A DNA stretch of 64,000 nt, from contig NZ_CP009285.1 in assembly GCF_000758665.1 (NCBI RefSeq), positions 6,820,001-6,884,000 on the forward strand. Direction: 5' to 3'. Shown piece by piece: positions 46,532-56,209 of the stretch; within the stretch, counting starts at the first letter, position 1, and each line of letters starts with the position of its first letter. The translations under genes and the position numbers were made by a program. Origin of the DNA: Paenibacillus borealis (GTDB taxonomy: Bacteria > Bacillota > Bacilli > Paenibacillales > Paenibacillaceae). The notes under the pieces are model-generated. The model was given only the letters and a program-made list of their open reading frames with translations, was not told the DNA's origin and made no database searches.

Positions 46532-48160
46532 TTATTCGTTTGCACGCACATGAGCTGGCTGCAGCTTCATTAAAGGATTAAGCAATTTACGCAGCGGACG
46601 CGGATAACCCGAGATTTCCTGGCTGCTCAGCACTCCCAGAACAATCAACAGCACCAGATAAACAATAACCACGGCGGCTCCAACAACGAGACAAGTAATC
46701 AGGAAAGCCACACGTGCCGGCATCAGATGAGTCAGCATAATCCCCGCTTCGTTCAGGCCATAACCGATTCCGGCTGAAGCGAGCACAGCGATTGAGAAGC
46801 CACCCCAGCGTTTGCCGAGAATTTCGAAGGGGACAATCTTTTTGAGCATCCGCAGATTAAGCAGTGTTATGACCACGAAGCACAGTGCAGTAGAGCCAAT
46901 AATGCCATAGATGCCGAACAACTGGCTGAACAGGAAGTTTGAAGCGAATTTCACGATAATCCCGGCAAGCACGTAATACATAGAGATCCGCGATTTGCCC
47001 ATCCCGAGCAGAATAGAATTCGTGGTCATCATAGTTATTTGAAAAATAGTGCCCAGCGTCAGCATCGCTACAATACCGCTGCCATCCAGACTGCTGAAGA
47101 TCAGTCCATTGACAGAATATGCCGCCACAACGAGAGAGAGTACAATCGGTGTGCCGGTAAGAATGGAAATACGCATGGCCAGGGTAACCTGGCGCTTCAG
47201 ATGCTGCTCATCTTTGCGCGCGTACGCGGCTGAAATAATCGGAATCAGCGATGTACTAAGCGCGATGGAGAGCACCGGCGGAATACCCGCTATACTCTGT
47301 GCCCGGCTGCCGAAGATTCCGAGCGCCCGGGTAGCTTCCTCCATTCCGATCCGGCCGCTGAGCAGCGGTACAATAAAGGAAGTATCGATAAAGTTCACAA
47401 CAGGTACTGTGATCGAAGATAATACAATCGGAATGGACAGCTTGAAGATATCTTTATAGATGCCAAGTAACGGAAGGCGAGCCTCGTTCGATTCATAAAG
47501 AGCAATTTGCTCCTCGCTGCGGCGCATTTTCATCGCATAATACAGCATGACACCGAAAGCGCCGACGCTTCCGAGCACACTGCCGAAAGAAGCTCCTGCA
47601 GCCATCCATGTGTTGCTGTAGCCTTGGCGCAGCAGAATAAAAGCCAGCAGAATTGCCGTCGATACCCGGGCAATCTGCTCAATAATCTGTGAGATGCCTC
47701 CGGCCATCATATTATTGCGCCCCTGGAAATAACCGCGCATCATTGCGATCGCGGGGAACAGCAGCAGTGCCGGGGCAATCGCCCGGATTGCCAGCGTACT
47801 CTCAGGAACCTTGGTATACTCCGCATAATACGGAGCGGCTATGTACAGTATTGTACTCATTACAACACCTACAACAGCTGCAAAGATAAGGGCGGCACGG
47901 TATACCTGCTGTGCTTCATGCGGACGGTTCAGCGCATAACGCTCTGATACCATTTTGCTTAGCGTGCTGGGTATTCCGGCGGTTGCCAGCGGAAGGAGCA
48001 GCAGATACACATTGTTAGCCTGTGTAAAAGAGGCATTCCCTATATCATTGAATAAATGTTCCAGCGGAACCCGCTGGGCAAGTCCAAGGATGCGGGCCAC
48101 AAGTGCAGCCGCAGCCAGAATAAGCGTGCCTTTAACAAAAGATTCTTTCTTGGTGGACAA
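46532..48160 (-). CDS. MOP-family lipid flippase (MurJ/SpoVB/YtgP-like)
   Basis: A 542-aa polytopic membrane protein with about 14 helices, of the polysaccharide transporter branch of the MOP superfamily. It begins FVKGTLILAAAALVARILGL, the typical start of SpoVB/YtgP proteins; YtgP acts as the lipid II flippase (MurJ) of B. subtilis. Either lipid II export or a spore-cortex role is possible. The start is TTG 48160 with AAGAAGGCG upstream. It lies 26 bp after a DUF456 gene. Confidence 0.88.
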   Translation of the reverse strand: MSTKKESFVKGTLILAAAALVARILGLAQRVPLEHLFNDIGNASFTQANNVYLLLLPLATAGIPSTLSKMVSERYALNRPHEAQQVYRAALIFAAVVGVVMSTILYIAAPYYAEYTKVPESTLAIRAIAPALLLFPAIAMMRGYFQGRNNMMAGGISQIIEQIARVSTAILLAFILLRQGYSNTWMAAGASFGSVLGSVGAFGVMLYYAMKMRRSEEQIALYESNEARLPLLGIYKDIFKLSIPIVLSSITVPVVNFIDTSFIVPLLSGRIGMEEATRALGIFGSRAQSIAGIPPVLSIALSTSLIPIISAAYARKDEQHLKRQVTLAMRISILTGTPIVLSLVVAAYSVNGLIFSSLDGSGIVAMLTLGTIFQITMMTTNSILLGMGKSRISMYYVLAGIIVKFASNFLFSQLFGIYGIIGSTALCFVVITLLNLRMLKKIVPFEILGKRWGGFSIAVLASAGIGYGLNEAGIMLTHLMPARVAFLITCLVVGAAVVIVYLVLLIVLGVLSSQEISGYPRPLRKLLNPLMKLQPAHVRANE

Positions 48161-48186
48161 GCTGTTTCGCCTTCTTCACAATAAAT

Positions 48187-48672
48187 TTAATACCGTCCGA
48201 TCCAGATAAAGAAGAGGACGACCATAACAATCTGCAGAATGATCTTAACTACGGTGCTGCTGAACAGCCCCAGCAAGGAGCCGAAGCTGACCTTGACCGC
48301 CTTGCCGGGCTTAGAGCCGGCAATCAGCTCACCGACAAAGGCCCCTAGGAACGGGCCGATCAGCAGACCAAAGGCCGGAATAAGAAAGGGGCCAATAATC
48401 AGGCCGATCGTGCTGCCGATGACAGACGCCCGTGAGCCGCCGAACTTTTTGACTCCCCAGGCCCCGACCACATAATCAGCAACGAACAGGACCACTACAA
48501 TCAGTGTCTGGATAATCCAGAACCAGGCGCCGAAGGAGTGGAAGGAAAAGAACCAGCCGTATACGAAGAAGGCCAGATAAATCGCCAGCGCGCCCGGCAG
48601 GATTGGATATACCGCTCCTGCCAGCCCTACTGCAAACAAAGCAATGATCAGAATCCAACCCAGGATCGTCAA
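48187..48672 (-). CDS. DUF456 membrane protein
   Basis: A 161-aa membrane protein with four or five helices, matching the DUF456 family (GVKKFGGSRASVIGSTIGLIIG and LIGPFLGAFVGELI). Function unknown; members often occur near envelope genes. The start is taken as TTG 48672 because GAGGAG lies nine bases before it; another in-frame TTG at 48681 abuts the ribosome site. Confidence 0.85.
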   Translation of the reverse strand: MTILGWILIIALFAVGLAGAVYPILPGALAIYLAFFVYGWFFSFHSFGAWFWIIQTLIVVVLFVADYVVGAWGVKKFGGSRASVIGSTIGLIIGPFLIPAFGLLIGPFLGAFVGELIAGSKPGKAVKVSFGSLLGLFSSTVVKIILQIVMVVLFFIWIGRY

Positions 48673-48758
48673 TTCCTTCAACTCCTCAAGTTTTGTTTTG
48701 GATAGATAACTTCATATGATCTGGAATTCTCTAATGGTGTTGGTCGTAACTGCGGTGA

Positions 48759-48908
48759 AAGTTTGAACTTCCGGCCGCTGTTGTCCCCAGATTTCTTGAT
48801 TAATACCGCTCTGCGCGGTGGAAATCCGGTAACTGCTGATGCTTTCGAAGCGAGCTTTCCTTCGGAAAGCTTTCAGGCGGTCGCTACCGCTCCTACAGTT
48901 TCAAACTT
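48759..48908. repeat. 150-bp hairpin-rich element with 9-bp terminal inverted repeats
   Basis: Ends AAGTTTGAA (48759-48767) and TTCAAACTT (48900-48908). Inside are four perfect hairpins: ACCGC..GCGGT (48805-48819), GCTT-TCG-AAGC (48841-48851), AGCTTTCC-TTC-GGAAAGCT (48853-48871) and GCGGT..ACCGC (48877-48890). No protein-coding signal on either strand. The architecture resembles a MITE or REP-like dispersed element, but only one copy is in this window. The flanks 48673-48758 and 48909-48990 show nothing further. Confidence 0.65.
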
Positions 48909-48990
48909 CCCCTCCGTTACTCCCACCAATTGTTGTCTTTCAGATCAAGCTATAAAAAATTTGATAATTCCAAACTCATTACTACATCTA

Positions 48991-49770
48991 CTAAGCCTGT
49001 TTAGATATTCTACCGGCCGAGGTTCCGGCCTCCGTCAAAATATACTTCTGGATCACTTCCGCAATCCCGTCATTATTGTTCGTAGCCACAACAGCATCGG
49101 CTTCCTGCTTAACGGTCTCCTGGGCATTGCCCATCGCTACACCGAATCCGGCCTGCTGGATCGCCGCCAGATCATTCAGACTGTCGCCGACGGCCACAAC
49201 CTGGGACATGTTAATGCCAAGCAGCTTGCAGACTTCCAGAATGCCGGATGCCTTGTTGACGCCTTGCGGATTAATCTCCAGGTTGAACGGCGAGGAATTG
49301 GTGATCTCCAGCCCGCCCAGCTCCTGCAGACGCATGAGCAGCTTATGGCGGATATCATTATCCTCGGTGGAGTAACCGAATTTCAGCCATTCCCGGCTGT
49401 CAATTTCGCCGTCCCAGGTGTCCCGGTTGTACACTTCATCCACGGAATACGCCCAGAACCAGATATCGAACTCTTCCGCAATCTTATACATCTGTCTGAC
49501 CAGTTCCACGTCCATCAGGGACCGGCGGTACAGCTCGCCCGGGGCGCGCCAGACTTCACTTCCGTTCACCATAATCATCGGGGTCTCCAGGCCGAGCTGT
49601 ACGGCATAAGGCATCGCGCTCCGCGAGGAACGTCCGGTAGACAGGCAGACATGTACACCGGCATTCATCGCTTTTTTGATCCATTCCACCGTTTTGGGGG
49701 TAATTTTCTGTTCATCATTCAGTAGGGTTCCATCCATATCCAATGCAAGCAGGCGGTATTTGGCAGTCAT
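48991..49770 (-). CDS. Cof-type HAD-superfamily phosphatase
   Basis: A 259-aa haloacid dehalogenase hydrolase, subclass IIB. Motif I LALDMDGTLL (D11, D13), motif II LSTGRS, motif III Lys in NPQGVNKASGI, and motif IV VAVGDSLNDLAAI. It probably dephosphorylates a sugar phosphate or cofactor; the substrate cannot be told. ATG 49770 follows GGAGGGGTGG; an ATG 19 codons earlier is weaker. Confidence 0.92.
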   Translation of the reverse strand: MTAKYRLLALDMDGTLLNDEQKITPKTVEWIKKAMNAGVHVCLSTGRSSRSAMPYAVQLGLETPMIMVNGSEVWRAPGELYRRSLMDVELVRQMYKIAEEFDIWFWAYSVDEVYNRDTWDGEIDSREWLKFGYSTEDNDIRHKLLMRLQELGGLEITNSSPFNLEINPQGVNKASGILEVCKLLGINMSQVVAVGDSLNDLAAIQQAGFGVAMGNAQETVKQEADAVVATNNNDGIAEVIQKYILTEAGTSAGRISKQA

Positions 49771-49846
49771 TTGCCACCCCTCCATTCTTGTATGTCTCCC
49801 GGTCGGGAGCAGCTGTGTATTTGTCAATCAGGCCTCCGGCGGTTCG

Positions 49847-51985
49847 TCAGTTTGTTCCTGTCGTTCCGGCAGTTCCTGCCGCAGTATCTGCTCCTTCCGA
49901 ATTAGTTTCGGCATCTCCACTAGCCGGATCTGCTGTTTTCACATTTTTCTTCGGGTTGCCATCCAGCCCGTACTCCCAGTCATAAGCGTCGAATATTTTA
50001 CGCGCGACCGGCGCGGCACTGTTGGAGCCAAACCCTCCTTCAGGAATAACCACGGCAACTGCTAACTTAGGATTATTACGCGGGGCAAAAGCAATAAATA
50101 CCCCGTTATCACGTAATTCGCCTTTACCGAGCTGCTGAGAGGTACCTGTCTTACGGGCAAAATCATAAGGGAAATCAGTGAATGCCGTAACCTTACTGTT
50201 CATGCCCTGTTTGATTTCTTTCCAGAAGGACTGGTCAAAGGTCGTTACTTCATCCAGCACCTCGCGCTCAAACTTTTTGATAACATTGCCTTCAGAATCG
50301 GTTATCTTGCTGACCAGCTGCGGCTTGATGCGCACACCTTCATTGGCGAGCGTGGAAGCATATTGTGCCAGCTGCAGCACCGTATACCGGCCCTGCTGCC
50401 CGAAGGAGGCATAGACCAGTGCAGCCTGCGCACTGCCCGCGGCCTTGATATCGGTGTAGTTAATCTGCCCCAGATACTCATTCGGAAGTCCGCTCTGCGT
50501 GGAGACGCCGAGGCCGAATTCCTTCATATACTTATCCCAGACATCAATTCCTTCACCCTGATATTTCTCATAGAGCTTTTTGCCGACCATGTCGACCATG
50601 AACACGTTCGAGGAGTCCTCAATCGCTTTGGCCGGGTCCATTGAACCGTAGACGTGACCGGAGGAATTGCGTACGGAGGATTTGTCATCCTTACCGAAAT
50701 AGGCGATCCCTTTATCATTGTAAGTATAGGAGGTGCTAAAGAATCCTTCATTAAGACCCACAAGCACACTCAGCGGCTTAATGGTTGAACCCAGCAATAC
50801 GGTAGAACCGAATCCATGGCCGGACATTCCCGAGGAATACGGGGTAATAGTCCCGTTCTGGTAGTTGCCCATGATTTTATTCCAGGTATCGGAATCCAGC
50901 TTCTCCGCCGTCCAGACATTCGTATCATAATCCGGCATACTGGCCATGGCAACAATATTGCCTGTATCCACTTCCATCGCTACGGCATAACCCGTAAGTG
51001 CATCCGGGTGGGTTTTACCTTGTACGGCATGACTGTGCAGCCAGCTAATCTGTTCCGTGATCGCCTCTTCAGTCTTGAGCTGAATGTTCTTATTAATCGT
51101 CATCCAGACATCATTACCCTTGACCGGCGGCACAACCTCTTCAACCTTCTCAGCCATATTCTGCGGATTCACAGAAATGACCTGATAGCCGTTCTTACCG
51201 CGCAGTTCCCGCTGATATTGCAGCTCCAGACCGTCGAAGCCGACAAACTCATCATCTTTGTAGTTCAGCCCGGGATCTGCATCGATCTTCTTCATCGCGT
51301 TCTGAATGTTCTTATAAATGTTAAGCGTACTGGACGACTTGAAGGGCTTGATATACCCGACTGTCTGCACAGCAACTGTGTCCTTGTCATAATGCCGCAC
51401 GCCTTCTTCAACGATCTCAAGACCCGGGAACTCACTTTTATGCTCCATGAAATAGGCAACTTCCTGGGAAGTAAGACCGGATTTGATCTTGCGGGCCATA
51501 TACCCTGAATATTTCTTGAAATATAAATCGAGGGAATTGATCACATCATTCACCGTCAGCTTCTCGCCGTTCGGATCACCAAGTTTATCGAATTCCTCAA
51601 CAAGACGGGTCGCCAGCGCATAGGCATTAGCCCTGGATTCCGGCTTCAGAGCACTGATACCGGTCTCCTTATCCACAGCTTTGGCCGTATATTCCTTCGT
51701 CAGGGTGATATACAGCGATTGAACGGAAGTCGAATAGGCAATTTCTTCTCCTTCGGCTGCGCGGATCGCACCACGGATGGACGCGAGCGGCACACTTTTG
51801 GTATCCCGGCTGGTCTCCACCTCGGTCAGATTAGGTCCTTCCACAAACTGCACAACAGCTAAACGGATAATGATTACGCAAAAGATTGCAAACGTGCTGA
51901 AGAAAAACACGTTGAGCCGCAGGCCAAGCGAACTCTTGCTGTCCTTCTCATCCGGGGGAGAGGCCTGCTTTCGGAAAACACTCAC
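49847..51985 (-). CDS. Class B penicillin-binding protein (transpeptidase), copy 1
   Basis: Peptidoglycan transpeptidase of 712 aa with one N-terminal membrane anchor (about 22-46), a PBP dimer/pedestal domain and a C-terminal transpeptidase. Active-site motifs: SxxK with S400-T-I-K403, SSN at 458-460 and KTG at 612-614. It resembles the PbpA/PbpH elongation-type PBPs of Bacillus. The C-terminal tail is Ala/Gly/Thr-rich. Downstream of a close paralogue by 135 bp on the same strand. Confidence 0.92.
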   Translation of the reverse strand: MSVFRKQASPPDEKDSKSSLGLRLNVFFFSTFAIFCVIIIRLAVVQFVEGPNLTEVETSRDTKSVPLASIRGAIRAAEGEEIAYSTSVQSLYITLTKEYTAKAVDKETGISALKPESRANAYALATRLVEEFDKLGDPNGEKLTVNDVINSLDLYFKKYSGYMARKIKSGLTSQEVAYFMEHKSEFPGLEIVEEGVRHYDKDTVAVQTVGYIKPFKSSSTLNIYKNIQNAMKKIDADPGLNYKDDEFVGFDGLELQYQRELRGKNGYQVISVNPQNMAEKVEEVVPPVKGNDVWMTINKNIQLKTEEAITEQISWLHSHAVQGKTHPDALTGYAVAMEVDTGNIVAMASMPDYDTNVWTAEKLDSDTWNKIMGNYQNGTITPYSSGMSGHGFGSTVLLGSTIKPLSVLVGLNEGFFSTSYTYNDKGIAYFGKDDKSSVRNSSGHVYGSMDPAKAIEDSSNVFMVDMVGKKLYEKYQGEGIDVWDKYMKEFGLGVSTQSGLPNEYLGQINYTDIKAAGSAQAALVYASFGQQGRYTVLQLAQYASTLANEGVRIKPQLVSKITDSEGNVIKKFEREVLDEVTTFDQSFWKEIKQGMNSKVTAFTDFPYDFARKTGTSQQLGKGELRDNGVFIAFAPRNNPKLAVAVVIPEGGFGSNSAAPVARKIFDAYDWEYGLDGNPKKNVKTADPASGDAETNSEGADTAAGTAGTTGTN

Positions 51986-52120
51986 AGTTTTTCACTCCTC
52001 TACATCTCAAGTGGAAACGGTTTGCCGTCCTCTAATAAGGACAGCACCGTTTCAGCGGGAAAGATAAGGATAATTTATGGCATGAAGCATATAAATTCTT
52101 ATCTTTTAAAATTAAACCTG

Positions 52121-54202
52121 TTAGTTCACAGTTGACTCTTGCACCTGCGTTACTGGCGGAAGATTCTTCTTGGGGACTCCATCAAGCCCGTATTCCAGGT
52201 CATAGGCTTCAAATATTTTGCGGGCCACCGGTGCAGCACTGTTCGATCCAAAGCCGCCCTCCGGAATGATCACCGCTACAGCAAGCTTGGGATGCTCGCG
52301 CGGAGCATAAGCAATGAAGACTCCGTTGTCACGGACCGCACCGTATGCATCCATTTCAGAGGTCCCTGTCTTGCGGGCAAAGTCATACGGGAATCCGTCA
52401 AACACCTTAACTGACGTGTTCATCCCCTGCTTGATCTCCTTCCAGTACGAAGGGTCAAACGTAATTTTGTCCAGAACTTCCCGTCCGAATTCCTTGACCG
52501 TATGGCCTTCGGCATCTGTAATCCTGCTGACCAGCTGCGGCTTGATCCGTTCCCCTTCATTGGCAAGCGTCGCTGTATACTGGGCAAGCTGCAGTGCGGT
52601 ATACTTGCCTTTCTGACCAAAGGAGGCAAAGACTAACGCCGCCTGGACAGAACCCGCTTGCTTCGTGTTGATATAATCGGCAACTCCGGCACTCTCACCC
52701 GGCAGTCCGCTTTGTGTGGACACCCCAAGTCCGAAGGCCTTCATATACTTGTCCCATACCGCGATTCCTTCACCCTGATATTTCTTATACAGCGCATTGC
52801 CGACCCAGTCTACCATAAAAGCATTGGATGACTCCTGAATGGCCTTAGCCGGATCAAGCGGCCCAAGGACGTGGCCGGAGGAATTGCTTACGGAGGAACT
52901 GTCATCCTTGCCGAAATACGCGATTCCCTTGTCTATATAAGTGTCGGTCGTGGTGAATAAACCTTCATTGAGACCAATTAACACACTTAACGGTTTGATC
53001 GTGGAACCCAGGAAAATCAGTGACTTCAGACCGTTCCCTGAGACACCGGAGGTATTCTGGTTAATCGTGCCGTTCTGGTTATTATTCTTAATTTTCTCAT
53101 ACACTTCCGGCAGCAGCTTCTCGGCGTTCCAGACATTCGTATCATAGTCCGGCATGCTGGCCATGGCTACTACATTACCTGTATCCACTTCCATCGCAAC
53201 CGCATACCCGGTAAGAGCATCCGGATGATACTTACCCTGTACCGGATTAGTATGCAGCCAGCTGATCTGATCCATAATCGCCTGCTCTGTCTTCATTTGC
53301 ACGCTTTTATTGATCGTCATCCAGATATCGTTGCCCTTGACAGGCGGAACCGATGCAATGACTTCCTCAGCCATGTTCTGCGGATTGACGGAGAGGGTCT
53401 GATAACCGTTCTTGCCCCTAAGTTCCCGCTGATATTGCTGTTCGAGGCCATATATGCCGACAAATTCATCTTCCCTGTAAGCCAGACCGGGATCGGCACC
53501 CGTTTGTTTCATGGCATTACGAATGTTCTTGTATATATCATAGTCCTCTGTAGAACGGAACAGCTTCATATAGCCTACCGTCTGAACCGCCACTGTATCC
53601 TTGTCATAATGGCGGACGCTTTCTTCCACAACAGCTAATCCAGGATAGCGTTCCTTGTTCTCCATGAGATGAGCGACTTCCTTCACCGTCAGGCCCGTCT
53701 TGATTTTGCGCGGAACATAGCCGAGCGATTTCTTATAATCAAGATCCAGCAGAGCAAGGATATCTTCCTGCGAGAGCTTTTTGGCGGAAGGATCACCATA
53801 TTCATTAAAAACTGACGTGAGCCGCGCCACCAGTGAATTCGTACTTGCCTTGGCTTCAGCAGTGAAGTCATATACTCCGGTGTCCTTGTTCTTGGCTTTG
53901 GCTGTATATTCCTTGGTTAAAGTGAGATATAACGACTGAATGGATGTGGAATAGGCAATATTCTCGCCGCCGGCAGCATGAATAATTCCCCGGATCGCCG
54001 CTAGCGGCACATCCTTGGTCTCCCGGCTGGCCTCTACCTCAGTAAGCTCAGGACTCTCCACAAACTGCAGCCCTGCAAGGCGGATAATAATGATGCAAAA
54101 AATAAAAAAAGTGCCGAAGAAAAACAGATTTATGCGTAAACTCAGGTAGTTTCGGGCAGAACCTCCATCCGGGCGGGAACCCGGCTTACCGAACCATCTC
54201 AC
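52121..54202 (-). CDS. Class B penicillin-binding protein (transpeptidase), copy 2
   Basis: A 693-aa paralogue of the preceding protein. The two align without gaps from residue 30 to beyond residue 500, and S400, K403 and SSN 458-460 fall at identical positions; KTG is at 611-613. One N-terminal membrane anchor. The start is GTG 54202 with AAGGAGAGG upstream. Tandem duplication is clear. The tail is short and differs from copy 1, and most differences are in the N-terminal domain and the 500-515 loop. Confidence 0.92.
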   Translation of the reverse strand: MRWFGKPGSRPDGGSARNYLSLRINLFFFGTFFIFCIIIIRLAGLQFVESPELTEVEASRETKDVPLAAIRGIIHAAGGENIAYSTSIQSLYLTLTKEYTAKAKNKDTGVYDFTAEAKASTNSLVARLTSVFNEYGDPSAKKLSQEDILALLDLDYKKSLGYVPRKIKTGLTVKEVAHLMENKERYPGLAVVEESVRHYDKDTVAVQTVGYMKLFRSTEDYDIYKNIRNAMKQTGADPGLAYREDEFVGIYGLEQQYQRELRGKNGYQTLSVNPQNMAEEVIASVPPVKGNDIWMTINKSVQMKTEQAIMDQISWLHTNPVQGKYHPDALTGYAVAMEVDTGNVVAMASMPDYDTNVWNAEKLLPEVYEKIKNNNQNGTINQNTSGVSGNGLKSLIFLGSTIKPLSVLIGLNEGLFTTTDTYIDKGIAYFGKDDSSSVSNSSGHVLGPLDPAKAIQESSNAFMVDWVGNALYKKYQGEGIAVWDKYMKAFGLGVSTQSGLPGESAGVADYINTKQAGSVQAALVFASFGQKGKYTALQLAQYTATLANEGERIKPQLVSRITDAEGHTVKEFGREVLDKITFDPSYWKEIKQGMNTSVKVFDGFPYDFARKTGTSEMDAYGAVRDNGVFIAYAPREHPKLAVAVIIPEGGFGSNSAAPVARKIFEAYDLEYGLDGVPKKNLPPVTQVQESTVN

Positions 54203-54312
54203 AGCATGTCCTCTCCTTGTTTGTTTTGCAAAACCGTATATCCGCAGTCCACAGGCAGAGCTCTTCTTACACGCTGTTATTGTACCATAGATGGAGGAGC
54301 TCCCGCTTCTTG

Positions 54313-55455
54313 TCAGAGGATGTTTTCCTTGATATGCGTTGAATCGAAATCCTTGGTATTGAACCAGTTGCCGCTGCTGGCCCAGGTAGAATCCAGCGGA
54401 ATCCAGGCTTCCCTGCTGCTGATATAGACCTCATTCCAGGCATGCGGACCATAACCGCCCTGCCCGTCATAGCCCCTGCCGGTTACAACCCGCACCTGCA
54501 GGCCCTGTGAACGGGCCATTACGGCATAGAGCCGGGCATAATCTATACATACCCCCAGCCGGGTATCAAACGTATCCTGCGGGGTCTGCTCATGCCAGAT
54601 CCGTTTCTGCTCATAGTTCTCTGCCTTGGTATAGTCATAGGTAATGCGTGAGCCGATCCAATCGTAGAGCAGCTTGGCCTTCTCTTCATCCCCGTCAGCC
54701 TGTCCGGCAATATCTGCGGCTGCACCGGCTATGTCGGCGGAAATATCATGGTCGATCACTTCATATTTGCGCCGCAAAATATCATTCATCTCGGCCGCTA
54801 CCGCCTTGGTCAGGACCGGAAGCTTGCCCCGGACCCCTTCACCGGCCAGCGGCTCGAAGACCGCTGCCGCGCTCTGGCTGTAGATCGGCGAGGATTCCAC
54901 GTAGCGGCTGAAGCCGCTGTCCGGATTCAGGCCTACGCCGATGTAGAGCGCAAAGACCAGAACGAGTGCCCGGGCAAGCCCGGCGGCGAAGCCCAGAACG
55001 GCTCCGCTTAAGCGGCTGGCCCCCGTGATCTTCCCGCCCGGCCTTGACGAAAACTGCGGCAGGCGGAATGGCATCAACAGGAATAGCAGACCCAGCATTA
55101 AGCGGATTAGAATGTAGGACAACAGCAGCAAGAGCAGGAACCGCACAAGCGGTGAGTTCGCCAGCACAGACACGGCCGTGTAATAAACCTGCTGCCACTG
55201 GCTCAGCTGCTTATCAGGCAGGACAACGCCTGAAGCCCACTCCCCGGCAAGAGGCGAGAGATATACAGCTGCCGGAACCGCCATGATCAGGGCCGCGATA
55301 GCCATTAGTCCTGAGCCGAGCAGTCCGAACAGCCCTCCGGCCGCTCTTTTGAAGCCCCGGCCCCAACCCTGCAGCATGGAGAACAGCACCACCACCAGCA
55401 GAACGATCGAGATGATATTGGCCTCACTAAGACTAACTATCCAGCTGTTTAGCAT
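54313..55455 (-). CDS. Membrane protein with C-terminal transglutaminase-like domain
   Basis: A 380-aa protein. The first about 185 residues hold four or five membrane helices with a CvpA-like pattern (LLGSGLMAIAALI, LLLSYILIRLMLGLLFLL, SRLSGAVLGFAAGLARALVLV). The C-terminal about 130 residues are a transglutaminase/protease-like fold with a full triad: Cys in RLGVCIDYARLY, His in GYGPHAWNEVY, Asp in WIPLDSTW. It may crosslink or cleave wall proteins or act in sporulation. ATG 55455 follows GGGGGAG. Next to the PBP pair, suggesting an envelope role. Confidence 0.85.
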   Translation of the reverse strand: MLNSWIVSLSEANIISIVLLVVVLFSMLQGWGRGFKRAAGGLFGLLGSGLMAIAALIMAVPAAVYLSPLAGEWASGVVLPDKQLSQWQQVYYTAVSVLANSPLVRFLLLLLLSYILIRLMLGLLFLLMPFRLPQFSSRPGGKITGASRLSGAVLGFAAGLARALVLVFALYIGVGLNPDSGFSRYVESSPIYSQSAAAVFEPLAGEGVRGKLPVLTKAVAAEMNDILRRKYEVIDHDISADIAGAAADIAGQADGDEEKAKLLYDWIGSRITYDYTKAENYEQKRIWHEQTPQDTFDTRLGVCIDYARLYAVMARSQGLQVRVVTGRGYDGQGGYGPHAWNEVYISSREAWIPLDSTWASSGNWFNTKDFDSTHIKENIL

Positions 55456-55506
55456 ATCTCTCGCTCCCCCTTCTGCGGCCAGCCTGCCCATGGTTCAGCT
55501 GTGCTC

Positions 55507-55953
55507 TTATTTACCGGTCTGATGTTTCCGGGCTTCATCGATAAATGTTTTGGTGGTATCCGTTACACTCCACTTTCCAAGACTGACCCCGCGGAAAATC
55601 ACTTCAACCTTATCCTCTGCGGCGGAGCCCTTCACTTCCAGGTTCGGACTAGTGATTGTAAAGGTACCATCACCTCCGGAAGTATAGACCGCATCCTGCG
55701 CTTCCTTAAGCATGACCTCCTGCGCTTCGTTCTTCAGTGTGCTGACCGTCCCGTCCGCCACTTTGTTAACAGCATTACCTATCTGATCCATGGTCACCCC
55801 GCTGTAGATGAACAGGCCTGCGACGATAATGATGACAATTGCCCACTTCAGTACAGTCTTAACGAGATTAATTACTGCAAACAGCAGGACAAGCGCAATA
55901 ACGATAACAAGCCAATTCTCTCTTATAAATTGTGACCACACTGCCGGATCCAT
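55507..55953 (-). CDS. Hypothetical protein with one or two N-terminal helices, 148 aa
   Basis: Unrecognised. Membrane segments at about 12-50 are followed by a soluble region of about 95 residues containing DGTFTITSPNLEVKG. The start is uncertain: ATG 55953 or GTG 55962, both near GGGGTG. It lies 51 bp upstream of the transglutaminase gene on the same strand and is probably co-transcribed. Confidence 0.7.
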   Translation of the reverse strand: MDPAVWSQFIRENWLVIVIALVLLFAVINLVKTVLKWAIVIIIVAGLFIYSGVTMDQIGNAVNKVADGTVSTLKNEAQEVMLKEAQDAVYTSGGDGTFTITSPNLEVKGSAAEDKVEVIFRGVSLGKWSVTDTTKTFIDEARKHQTGK

Positions 55954-56209
55954 CAATTTCACAACACCCCTATCGCAAATTTCGCCACTCCGGAACTCCT
56001 GTCCCGTCAGACATATTATTAATAATCATTATTATACATGAATGCCTCTTATAATTCATGGTTCCCGGGCTGCAGAAGCGCATACAGAGTCTGGCCAATA
56101 AAATGGTATAAGCCCCCTCTAGCGCACGTAAAGTACAAGTAGGCCGTTTCTTCCAAGTGAATTCCGTTCCATTACTCATCGGCTGGCCACCAATTTGGAG
56201 GTGTTACCC

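Noticed and set aside
48763..49725. 320-codon plus-strand open frame
   Set aside because: It runs across the hairpin element and then antisense to the HAD phosphatase; the repeat removes a stop and no ribosome site precedes it.
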